Source: Anaerobacillus sp.
Lineage (GTDB): Bacteria > Bacillota > Bacilli > Bacillales > Anaerobacillaceae
DNA length: 5,528 nucleotides
Reading direction: 5' to 3'
Assembly (NCBI GenBank): GCA_007118195.1
Contig: SKSA01000348.1
Coordinates: forward strand, 1 to 5,528
The position numbers and the translations under genes were made by a program. Under the pieces are notes generated by a model, which worked only from the letters and a program-made list of their open reading frames with translations, made no database searches and was not told where the DNA came from. This document shows positions 1 to 5,094 of the stretch, one piece after another (position 1 is the stretch's first letter; each line of letters begins with the position of its first letter).

Positions 1-13
1 AACCAACTAAAAC

Positions 14-41
14 AAAAAAAGCTGCCTCATAATGAGACAGC
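14..41 (-). terminator. Rho-independent terminator of the DAACS transporter
   Basis: Read on the minus strand, two 10-base arms (GCTGTCTCAT and ATGAGGCAGC, plus-strand 21-41) flank a single T and pair completely if one G-U is allowed. Seven T residues follow (plus-strand A run 14-20). The G-U pair is only possible in the minus-strand RNA, which fits a terminator for the gene ending at 76, about 35 bases upstream. Confidence 0.92.
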
Positions 42-75
42 TTCAGACTGTTAAAAAAAGCTCGCATACGTCGTT

Positions 76-1218
76 TTATGCTTTTTCTTCAATTTTATCG
101 ATGACGACATTAATCGCACCGTCTCCAGTAACGTTTGCCGCTGTACCAAAGCTATCTTGCGCCATGTAAAGGGCAATCATTAAGCCCATTGCCGCTTCGC
201 CAAACCCTAACATTGTCGTTAAAATTCCTAAAGCAGCCATAATTGCTCCACCCGGTACTCCTGGTGCTGCAACCATGATTAAACCTAACATAAAAATAAC
301 TGGAAGCATCGTTCCAAATGTTGGTTGTGCTAAATCAGGAGTCAACATCATAACAGCAACCGCACAGAATACGATCGTAATGACACTTCCTGATAAATGG
401 ATCGTCGCACAAAGTGGAACACCGAAATCAGCAACTTCATCTTTCACTTTGTTCTTTTTCACTGAACGTAATGTAACCGGAATGGTTGCTGCACTACTCA
501 TCGTCCCGATTGCTGTAAAGTAAGCTGGAAGCATATTTTTAATTAACGTAAATGGATTTTTACCACTGTAAGCTCCCGCTGACACATATTGAATAATTAA
601 CCAAACCCAATGTGTACCAATAGCAAGGAGTAATACGATACCAAAAACTTTTAATGTATCAAAAACAGTTCCTTCTGCTGCAAGCTCTGCAAAAATACTC
701 GCGATATAAATCGGTAAAAATGGAATAATGATTTTCGCAATCACTAAATCAATAATCTTTTTTCCTTCGTCAAAAATCGTTTTTAACATTTTACTTTCTG
801 TTTTCGCAATACCAATACCAAAAACAAATGCTGTAACAAGGGCAGTAATAACCCCCATTAATGGAGCAATTTCTAACTGTAAAAATGGCTCAAAAGAAGA
901 ACCTTCTGCAATTGGAGATTGTTCCGGTGAAGTAAACGGAATAACGGTAATCGCGATAATGAATGCTACTAGACCCGCAAGGACCGTTGATAAATAAGCA
1001 ATTCCTACCGTTGTACCAACAAGACGACCTGATTTCTTTCCTAAGCCTGCTACCCCACTTGCAATAAAAAACAAAATAATAAATGGAATAATAAACCCGA
1101 TAAAGCTTCCAAAAATCGCTTTAATGCTTAAGAGAACACGAATAACAAATTCAGGTGAAATAAGTCCAAGTATAATACCAATGACTATACCTGCAATCAG
1201 CTTTAAAACAAGTTTCAT
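76..1218 (-). CDS. DAACS-family cation symporter (glutamate/dicarboxylate transporter fold) with atypical binding site
   Basis: This is a 380-residue polytopic membrane protein of the dicarboxylate/amino acid:cation symporter family, expected to drive uptake of a small organic substrate with Na+ or H+. Visible family marks are the serine-rich hairpin-1 motif GTMSSAATIP (residues 238-247), the proline/glycine-rich hairpin-2 tip APGVPGGAI (318-326), and the last-helix motif with D355, T359, N362 and D366 (NVTGD). It is shorter than the usual 400-450 residues. Two signatures deviate: the NMDGT sodium-site motif is replaced by HLSGS (274-278), and the arginine that holds a side-chain carboxylate in GltPh-type carriers aligns with G358. 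Family knowledge therefore argues against glutamate or aspartate as substrate; the real one is unknown. ATG at 1218 is preceded by AAGGGGG at 1226-1232, seven bases away. It stands alone between its own promoter and terminator. Confidence 0.92.
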   Translation of the reverse strand: MKLVLKLIAGIVIGIILGLISPEFVIRVLLSIKAIFGSFIGFIIPFIILFFIASGVAGLGKKSGRLVGTTVGIAYLSTVLAGLVAFIIAITVIPFTSPEQSPIAEGSSFEPFLQLEIAPLMGVITALVTAFVFGIGIAKTESKMLKTIFDEGKKIIDLVIAKIIIPFLPIYIASIFAELAAEGTVFDTLKVFGIVLLLAIGTHWVWLIIQYVSAGAYSGKNPFTLIKNMLPAYFTAIGTMSSAATIPVTLRSVKKNKVKDEVADFGVPLCATIHLSGSVITIVFCAVAVMMLTPDLAQPTFGTMLPVIFMLGLIMVAAPGVPGGAIMAALGILTTMLGFGEAAMGLMIALYMAQDSFGTAANVTGDGAINVVIDKIEEKA

Positions 1219-1240
1219 ATTTTTTCCCCCTTAAAATAGT

Positions 1241-1268
1241 TGTATTTTTAAGAAATACATTTGTATTT
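1241..1268. promoter_or_regulatory. Triple TGTATTT/AAATACA inverted-repeat element, candidate operator
   Basis: Three copies of one heptamer alternate in orientation: TGTATTT (1241-1247), five bases, AAATACA (1253-1259), two bases, TGTATTT (1262-1268). They form two overlapping perfect palindromes sharing the middle copy. The block lies between the candidate -10 of the transporter promoter (1270-1275) and its RBS, so it covers the expected transcription start, where a repressor would act. A leader RNA hairpin is an alternative reading, but the stems are very A/T-rich. The regulator is unknown. Confidence 0.5.
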
Positions 1269-1269
1269 T

Positions 1270-1297
1270 ATTTTAACCATTTTAGTCGGAATTGCAA
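1270..1297 (-). promoter_or_regulatory. Candidate sigma-A promoter of the transporter
   Basis: On the minus strand TTGCAA (1292-1297) is followed by 16 bases and TAAAAT (1270-1275). The -35 matches four of six consensus bases and the -10 five of six. It lies about 50 bases upstream of the ATG, which fits a short leader. Confidence 0.45.
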
Positions 1298-1373
1298 TAT
1301 AAATTCATTTTTTCAGAAAAGTAAGTTAATATATGAGTATAATTTCACAACACAATTACGCTTTTTTTATCAT

Positions 1374-1805
1374 TTATTCCTCTAAAGAGTAAAATGTTGC
1401 TGTTGCTTTAGCTAATAATCTTTGTTGATCGTCCTCGAGGACACATTCGACAAATTGCACTTTATTGCCTTTTTTCACAAAAGAAGCCTCGGCTTTAATG
1501 CTTCCGGCTTTTGCCGAGCGAAAAAATTGTGTTTTTAATTCTAGAGATACCCCCGGACGTTCAGCAAAAGCAGCGCATAAATGCCCCATAGCGGTATCGG
1601 CAATATATGTAATCATGCCACCATGGATAAAGCCAATAGGATTAAACATCATCTCTGAAATCGGTGCTTCGATACGTACGACTTCATTTTCTTGATCGTA
1701 TTCAAAATCAAAATTTAAAAATGAATACATAAACAGTTGGCCTGTCCCTTCTTTGTGTGTTTCTAATGCATGTTCAAACTGTGATCGAATTTTTTCTTTA
1801 TCCAT
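1374..1805 (-). CDS. PaaI-type hotdog-fold thioesterase
   Basis: This 143-residue cytoplasmic protein belongs to the hotdog-fold acyl-CoA thioesterase group (PaaI/4HBT type), which hydrolyses acyl- or aryl-CoA thioesters. The diagnostic segment is NPIGFIHGGM (residues 55-64) followed by D70 at the start of the central helix region (ADTAMG). This is the usual N...G..HGG......D pattern in which the HGG loop and acidic residue form the active site. The length is normal for the family. An in-frame GTG at 1817 would add four residues, but that GTG lies inside the Shine-Dalgarno sequence. The ATG at 1805 sits eight bases after AAGGTGG and is preferred. A good promoter lies just upstream. No clear terminator follows, so some read-through toward the transporter is possible. 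The physiological substrate cannot be read from the sequence. Confidence 0.9.
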   Translation of the reverse strand: MDKEKIRSQFEHALETHKEGTGQLFMYSFLNFDFEYDQENEVVRIEAPISEMMFNPIGFIHGGMITYIADTAMGHLCAAFAERPGVSLELKTQFFRSAKAGSIKAEASFVKKGNKVQFVECVLEDDQQRLLAKATATFYSLEE

Positions 1806-1813
1806 CAATGATC

Positions 1814-1820
1814 CCACCTT
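1814..1820 (-). promoter_or_regulatory. Start-deciding RBS of the thioesterase
   Basis: AAGGTGG on the minus strand lies eight bases before the ATG at 1805 and overlaps the alternative GTG at 1817, which excludes the longer start. Confidence 0.8.
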
Positions 1821-1834
1821 ATGTATTTTCTTAT

Positions 1835-1863
1835 ATTATAAAGGAGATAATTGAAAATGGAAA
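1835..1863 (-). promoter_or_regulatory. Sigma-A promoter of the thioesterase
   Basis: On the minus strand TTTCCA (1858-1863), 17 bases, then a perfect TATAAT (1835-1840), placed about 30 bases before the ATG. The -35 is moderate, but the -10 and spacing are ideal. Confidence 0.65.
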
Positions 1864-1897
1864 CTTTTAGGTGAAGGTATACGGTTTGTATTTTAAC

Positions 1898-1926
1898 AAA
1901 AAAAACACTAAGGCTTAGCCTTAGTG
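1898..1926 (-). terminator. Rho-independent terminator of the 114-residue hypothetical gene
   Basis: CACTAAGGC (1906-1914) and GCCTTAGTG (1918-1926) form a perfect nine-base-pair stem around a three-base loop. In the minus-strand direction it is followed by eight T residues (plus-strand A run 1898-1905). The TAA stop codon of the gene (1921-1923) is part of the stem. Confidence 0.93.
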
Positions 1927-2265
1927 CTCGTTTATAGAAGAGTTTTCTTCTTTATTTTCTAATTCTTGATCTTCATACCAGTCATCAAGAACTTTTGCAT
2001 CTAATACTTTATCTTGTACGTAAATCATTTGCTTTTTTGAAAAAACAGAATCCCATGTGACTTCAAGTTCTTCAGATAGCTTAACAATAGTGAGTAATTC
2101 TTGCCATGCTACATATCGCTTATACCAAAAAAACTGCGGCTGCTCACTCATATAAGGATAAAGCGTGTCGAACTCGGTATGCTTACAATCAATCGTTCGT
2201 TCAAATTGGTTTTTTGCTTCTTTTATTTTTTCGATAAAAAATAAGTTTAAATCTTTATTACTCAT
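1921..2265 (-). CDS. Hypothetical protein, 114 residues, acidic C-terminal tail
   Basis: I do not recognise this protein. It has no signal peptide or membrane segment, so it should be cytoplasmic. Most of the chain looks helical, with an aromatic-rich middle (PQFFWYKRYVAWQ, residues 43-55), one cysteine (C27), and a tail from about residue 94 dominated by Asp, Glu and Asn that is probably disordered. The coding call is firm: ATG at 2265 follows a strong GGGAGGGG Shine-Dalgarno seven bases upstream, and the stop codon is embedded in a strong terminator. The gene upstream (ending at 2489) has no visible terminator, so part of the transcription may come from there across a 223-base gap. Function is not assignable. 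Confidence 0.82.
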   Translation of the reverse strand: MSNKDLNLFFIEKIKEAKNQFERTIDCKHTEFDTLYPYMSEQPQFFWYKRYVAWQELLTIVKLSEELEVTWDSVFSKKQMIYVQDKVLDAKVLDDWYEDQELENKEENSSINEH

Positions 2266-2488
2266 AACAATTCCCCTCCCACAAACAATCTTTTAAATTT
2301 TTCAATTTTCTTGTACATGGTGAAATGCATCATTACTGTCTTCATTTTTGATTTAAAACAAGGGTTTACGATTACTCTTAATTTTTATAGAAACCTAATG
2401 TTATCGACTAGTTTATCATAAATAAAGTTGTTAATGTAGTAAATTTATCTGACAATTTTTGTAGAAGTTGTTTAATAGTGATCATACA
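2266..2488. other. Intergenic region without a gene
   Basis: I see no coding region or terminator in these 223 bases. It holds the RBS of the hypothetical gene and one candidate minus-strand promoter: TTTACT (2438-2443), 17 bases, TATGAT (2415-2420). That promoter would give a leader of about 140 bases. Confidence 0.4.
2415..2443 (-). promoter_or_regulatory. Candidate promoter of the 114-residue hypothetical gene
   Basis: TTTACT (four of six consensus bases), a 17-base spacer and TATGAT (five of six) on the minus strand. In an A/T-rich intergenic region this could arise by chance. Confidence 0.35.
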
Positions 2489-2935
2489 TTAACCTTTAAA
2501 TAATCCAACTCCATAATAGGATGTTATCGTGAGGAAAATGGTCCAAATTCCTAAACTAAATGTCGTCCATTGTAATGTAAGTTGTTTTTTTGCCCCAAGA
2601 GAAATGGCAATAATAACGGCTAAGTGAGCACCTGTAATAATAGGACCTGTTAGAGCGAGGCCTGGTAAGCCATACTTATTCCAAATTTCAATTGCTCGTT
2701 TTGTTCTTTTTCTCCCTTTAGACTTTCGTTTCGAGCGCCATTGTTGATATTTTTCAAAATAATGAATCAATAAATAAACAGTTGCTAAGTTTCCTAAAAA
2801 TGAGATAATCCCCACTAATAATGGGTTTGCTCCTCGGATAATTGCAAGCGGGATGACAACTGCAATCTCAACCCAAGGGATAGCCGCTAAAATAAAAATG
2901 AGGATATACTCCCAAATTGAAAGAATAAAATTCAT
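2489..2935 (-). CDS. Small multidrug export family membrane protein (PF06695 type)
   Basis: This 148-residue integral membrane protein resembles the small multi-drug export family (Pfam Sm_multidrug_ex). An N-terminal hydrophobic block (residues 5-33) contains IPWVEIAVVIPLA with a conserved-looking P20 and E23. A second hydrophobic segment (39-60) leads to a strongly basic cytoplasmic loop, residues 67-80, rich in Lys and Arg. The characteristic segment KYGLPGLALTGPIITGAHLA follows (87-106), then two more hydrophobic stretches to the end. The glycine/proline-rich hydrophobic segments recall re-entrant loops. The family name rests on little experimental work, so drug export should not be taken as shown. 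ATG at 2935 follows TAGGAGGG with good spacing. The gene has its own promoter, immediately after the terminator of the selenoprotein gene. Confidence 0.85.
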   Translation of the reverse strand: MNFILSIWEYILIFILAAIPWVEIAVVIPLAIIRGANPLLVGIISFLGNLATVYLLIHYFEKYQQWRSKRKSKGRKRTKRAIEIWNKYGLPGLALTGPIITGAHLAVIIAISLGAKKQLTLQWTTFSLGIWTIFLTITSYYGVGLFKG

Positions 2936-2968
2936 GGCGCCCTCCTAGATTATGTGTCACAGTAATTG

Positions 2969-2998
2969 ATTTTAACAAATCGAGATTGTCTTTTTCAA
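2969..2998 (-). promoter_or_regulatory. Sigma-A promoter of the small multidrug export gene
   Basis: On the minus strand TTGAAA (2993-2998), 18 bases, TAAAAT (2969-2974), with a TG one base before the -10 (extended -10 form TGTTAAAAT). It lies about 35 bases before the ATG. Confidence 0.6.
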
Positions 2999-3005
2999 CT
3001 CATAC

Positions 3006-3033
3006 AAAAAAGGCTGTCTTAAAAGACAACCTT
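3006..3033 (-). terminator. Rho-independent terminator after the selenoprotein gene
   Basis: On the minus strand AAGGTTGTCTT (3023-3033) pairs with AAGACAGCCTT (3010-3020), needing one G-U pair, and runs into six T residues (plus-strand A run 3006-3011). It lies 55 bases past the stop codon at 3089. The G-U pair fixes the direction as minus. Confidence 0.9.
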
Positions 3034-3088
3034 ATCTCTAGCACTAAACTTTAAAATTAGTAAACTACATCTATTTTCGTTAAAGTGG

Positions 3089-3358
3089 TTAGCAGTTACT
3101 AGGGTTATTTAGAAGCATAAAACGGCCATTTTGGTTGTCGAGTGTGATGTTTTCAGCAAAAGTATCGGCCATTTTAGCAAATGAAACTTGAATTTCGTTA
3201 ATCTCTTTAACAGTGTCGTCTTCTTTTGGCTCATCCAGAGCCATTCCTATTTGTGGACCGCCTCAACCCATGCCTTCGATAAAAATACGGAGTCCCGATA
3301 CGTTATGGTTTGCGATCAATGTTTTTAGTTGTTCTTTAGCTTGATCTGTGATCTTCAT
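3089..3358 (-). CDS. HesB/IscA-like selenoprotein with in-frame UGA (Sec32)
   Basis: An 89-residue open frame is interrupted once, at codon 32, by TGA (3263-3265). The flanking sequence is MKITDQAKEQLKTL at the N-terminus, then IEGMG, the TGA, GGPQIGMALDEP, and a C-terminus NGRFMLLNNPSNC. This matches HesB/IscA A-type iron-sulfur carriers, where the GMGCGGPQ cysteine is a metal or cluster ligand; TGA stands exactly in its place. HesB-like proteins with selenocysteine there are a known family (TIGR01911, from memory). A SECIS-like hairpin follows at 3227-3243. The usual C-terminal CGC pair is missing: the only cysteine is the last residue, C89. The frame after TGA stays open for 57 codons and keeps family sequence, against recent decay. 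The start is ATG 3358, seven bases from AAAGGGGG; the ATG at 3364 is too close to it. A Cys-to-stop mutation is the alternative. Confidence 0.87.
3227..3243 (-). promoter_or_regulatory. Candidate bacterial SECIS element (Sec insertion hairpin)
   Basis: On the minus strand TGGCTC (3238-3243), loop TGGAT (3233-3237), GAGCCA (3227-3232) forms a perfect six-base-pair hairpin. The stem begins 19 bases and the loop 25 bases after the TGA at 3263, and the second loop base is G. Bacterial SECIS elements known to bind SelB lie inside the reading frame just after the UGA, with a short apical loop carrying G in its first two positions. Spacing and shape fit. It also encodes MALDEP residues, so constraint from the protein cannot be separated by eye. 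Confidence 0.72.
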
Positions 3359-3378
3359 GTTCATTCCCCCTTTGAAAT

Positions 3379-3397
3379 ATTATACCCCTTTAGGTAT
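3379..3397 (-). promoter_or_regulatory. Candidate operator overlapping a TATAAT box upstream of the selenoprotein
   Basis: On the minus strand ATACCTAAAGGGGTAT (3382-3397) has ATACC/GGTAT arms and a G run, and its end overlaps a perfect TATAAT (3379-3384). The form resembles operators of CsoR/CstR-type regulators (ATACCCC...GGGGTAT). TATAAT has only a weak -35 (TTAAAC, 19 bases away). The stronger promoter at 3409-3437 would start transcription just before this element. Either way the position suits a repressor. The regulator's identity is inference. Confidence 0.45.
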
Positions 3398-3408
3398 GTT
3401 GTAGTTTA

Positions 3409-3437
3409 ATCTTACATAATTTGCTCAAAGATATCAA
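3409..3437 (-). promoter_or_regulatory. Candidate sigma-A promoter of the selenoprotein gene
   Basis: On the minus strand TTGATA (3432-3437), 17 bases, TAAGAT (3409-3414). The -35 matches five of six bases and the -10 four of six. The leader would be about 45 bases. Confidence 0.45.
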
Positions 3438-3490
3438 GGTTTTTGTTTTAACTGAGTGAATTTCATCATTACCTAAATTGCCATATCAAA

Positions 3491-3530
3491 CGATATGTAA
3501 TTGCGATCGACTTAACTCGACTACATATCG
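3491..3530. repeat. Perfect nine-base inverted repeat, 22-base spacer
   Basis: CGATATGTA (3491-3499) and TACATATCG (3522-3530) are exact reverse complements. A weaker outer pair, CCATAT (3481-3486) and ATATGG (3548-3553), lies around them. There is no T run on either side, so it is not a typical terminator. It may be an operator pair or an RNA stem between the chemoreceptor and the selenoprotein promoter. Confidence 0.5.
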
Positions 3531-3588
3531 ATACTTTAATGACGATAATATGGAATGACAAAATTTATTAAACTTTGAAAAAGATGGT

Positions 3589-4857
3589 TCAAACGGTAAA
3601 TTTATGCGCTTCTTGTTGAAGTTGTTGTGAGATATGAGACAAATTTTTCGAGCTTTCTGTTATTTCAACAATCGCCTTACTTTGTTTTTTGGCAGCAGCT
3701 GAAACGTCACTTGCTGATGTGGCAGTTTCATTTATAACCGTTGAAATGTGTTGTACTGCTTTTAAACACTCGTTTGAAGTAGCTTCAAGGCTAGTAAATA
3801 CTTGTTTTATATGTTCGACACTTAGTTCTGTATCTTGTACATGGTGAACAATTTTTTGAAATGCTTTATTTCCTCGGTTAATTCGTTCAACTTGTTTATG
3901 AACGATCTCTACATTTTGTTCCATAAGGGCAACGGTGTCATTAGTTTCCGACTGAATCGCTCTAATTAATTGACTAATTTGAGTTGAAGAGTTTTTTGAT
4001 TGTTCGGCTAATTTTCGAACTTCATCGGCGACAACGGCAAACCCTTTTCCTTCTTCTCCAGCTCTTGCTGCTTCAATGGCGGCATTTAATGCTAATAAAT
4101 TTGTTTTTTCTGCAATACTAGAAATAATATTTATGATATTACCAATTTCATCAGACCTGTTACCAAGTCTCTGCACACTCATTGTTGATTTTTTTACAGA
4201 ATCAGATAATATGTTCAAATGGCTAATAACTTCACTGATGGCTTGTTGGCCAATTTTTGCTACACTAGTTGCCTCGCTTGCTATTGTTTCTGTCGTTGTT
4301 GCTATTTCTGTCCCTTTTTTAATTTCGTTTGCAGTTTGATAAGTTATATCTACAATCGATGAAGAATATTTACTTTGCATCGTTGTTCCAGAAGCTATTT
4401 CATCAATACTTTTCGTAATCGCATTTACAGAGTTTTTTGTGTCATTTGCGTTTACGGCTAAAGTGTCAGAAGCTTTAGCAGCTTCGTTGGATGAAGTAGC
4501 AATTCTCCCGATCAATTCCTGAAGTGTTTGCTTCATTATGTTAAATGATGAAGCTAGTCGACCAAAGTCATCATTTGATTTGATATGGAGGTCGGTTACT
4601 GTCAAATCTCCTTCTGCAATAGTTTGAAAGCGGTGTGACAGTAGCTGAATAACTTTCCCAATAAAAATTCGATAAATCAAATAATTGATTACACCGACGA
4701 AAATTCCTGCTAGTATACATCCTACAATAAAGAAAAGTAATCTGCCTTCAATCACTTCAACAAACATCGTTGCAAAAAACGGAAATATTAAGCCCATTAA
4801 TAAACCAAATATAAGGAAGCCACTAAATATTTTTTTGTTATAACCCATTTCTTTCAT
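3589..4857 (-). CDS. Methyl-accepting chemotaxis protein without an extracellular sensor domain
   Basis: This 422-residue chemoreceptor signals to the CheA/CheW complex to control motility. Two membrane helices (about residues 10-32 and 39-62) are separated by a loop of only some six residues, so there is no extracellular ligand domain. A HAMP segment follows (about 64-117, with EGDLTV at 82-87), then the long MA coiled-coil hairpin. Its conserved tip runs from E250 to R281 and includes [16 protein letters not shown] and [15 protein letters not shown]. The signalling half is complete, ending in FTV. A longer in-frame start at 4944 would add 29 residues, but the ATG at 4857 has GGGGGAG four bases upstream and begins a normal N-terminus. 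What it senses is unknown: a membrane or energy-related signal, or a partner protein, is possible. Its promoter region shares an element with that of the selenoprotein. Confidence 0.93.
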   Translation of the reverse strand: MKEMGYNKKIFSGFLIFGLLMGLIFPFFATMFVEVIEGRLLFFIVGCILAGIFVGVINYLIYRIFIGKVIQLLSHRFQTIAEGDLTVTDLHIKSNDDFGRLASSFNIMKQTLQELIGRIATSSNEAAKASDTLAVNANDTKNSVNAITKSIDEIASGTTMQSKYSSSIVDITYQTANEIKKGTEIATTTETIASEATSVAKIGQQAISEVISHLNILSDSVKKSTMSVQRLGNRSDEIGNIINIISSIAEKTNLLALNAAIEAARAGEEGKGFAVVADEVRKLAEQSKNSSTQISQLIRAIQSETNDTVALMEQNVEIVHKQVERINRGNKAFQKIVHHVQDTELSVEHIKQVFTSLEATSNECLKAVQHISTVINETATSASDVSAAAKKQSKAIVEITESSKNLSHISQQLQQEAHKFTV

Positions 4858-4861
4858 AAAA

Positions 4862-4868
4862 CTCCCCC
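4862..4868 (-). promoter_or_regulatory. Start-deciding RBS of the chemoreceptor
   Basis: GGGGGAG on the minus strand ends four bases before the ATG at 4857. It lies inside the longer open frame, which shows that the upstream in-frame start is not the real one. Spacing is slightly short. Confidence 0.75.
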
Positions 4869-4898
4869 AATCATTAATATATATTTCAATTTTAACAC

Positions 4899-4915
4899 TT
4901 ATACCCCTACATGTA
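4899..4915 (-). promoter_or_regulatory. Second copy of the TAC-N4-AGGGGTATAA element, upstream of the chemoreceptor
   Basis: On the minus strand TACATGTAGGGGTATAA matches TACCTAAAGGGGTATAA upstream of the selenoprotein (3380-3396) at 14 of 17 bases. It lies directly downstream of the candidate -10 at 4915-4920, where it would cover the transcription start. Confidence 0.45.
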
Positions 4916-4944
4916 TATAAAGTGAGTGAAATAAATATGGTCAA
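4915..4944 (-). promoter_or_regulatory. Candidate sigma-A promoter of the chemoreceptor
   Basis: On the minus strand TTGACC (4939-4944), 18 bases, TTATAT (4915-4920); shifting by one gives TTTATA at 17. I see no convincing sigma-D motif (TAAA plus GCCGATAT), although many motility genes use that factor. Confidence 0.45.
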
Positions 4945-5032
4945 TGTCTTTCGTTGTGCTGTTTATTTCTTGACGTTATAAGCTGCCTTGCTATAGAAAA
5001 CGTTATAAACGATTGACAAAATTTTTCTCAAC

Positions 5033-5079
5033 AAAAAGAGGCTGCCCCAAACCAAAGTGTCAGACACTTATGGGACAGC
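5033..5079 (-). terminator. Composite rho-independent terminator of the histidine-rich gene
   Basis: An outer stem, GCTGTCCCA (5071-5079) with TGGGGCAGC (5041-5049), pairs fully with one G-U in the minus-strand RNA. Inside it is a second perfect palindrome, AAGTGTC-T-GACACTT (5055-5069). A T-rich tail (CTCTTTTTG) follows on the minus strand. It lies 15 bases after the stop codon of the histidine-rich gene. Confidence 0.85.
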
Positions 5080-5094
5080 TCCCTTTTATGAATA

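Larger units (their letters stand above)
3359..3588. other. Regulatory region between the chemoreceptor and the selenoprotein gene
   Basis: These 230 bases hold no gene that I can see. They contain the RBS and two candidate promoters of the selenoprotein gene, a GGGGTATAA-type element, and a perfect nine-base inverted repeat with a 22-base spacer (3491-3530). No terminator with a T run follows the chemoreceptor stop at 3589. Confidence 0.5.

Noticed and set aside
275..523. Plus-strand open frames at 275-523, 728-997, 1465-1695 and 4076-4339
   Set aside because: They lie fully inside well-supported minus-strand genes, have no proper RBS and show no recognisable protein family.
1806..1817. GTG start at 1817 for the thioesterase
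   Set aside because: The GTG is part of the AAGGTGG Shine-Dalgarno sequence serving the ATG at 1805.
3089..3358. Reading the gene as a pseudogene with a nonsense mutation
   Set aside because: The TGA sits exactly at the family cysteine, the rest of the frame is intact and family-like, and a SECIS-shaped hairpin follows. Kept only as the less likely alternative.
3491..3530. The inverted repeat as terminator of the chemoreceptor gene
   Set aside because: The 22-base spacer and the absence of a T run make it a poor intrinsic terminator.
2310..3848. 15-base direct repeat CTTGTACATGGTGAA at 2310-2324 and 3834-3848
   Set aside because: One copy is inside the chemoreceptor coding sequence, where it encodes ordinary coiled-coil residues, and nothing flanks the copies to suggest mobility. 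Probably chance, or not interpretable.
4858..4944. N-terminal extension of the chemoreceptor to an ATG at 4944
   Set aside because: The extension would contain the promoter -10, the shared element and the RBS; the normal start is the ATG at 4857.
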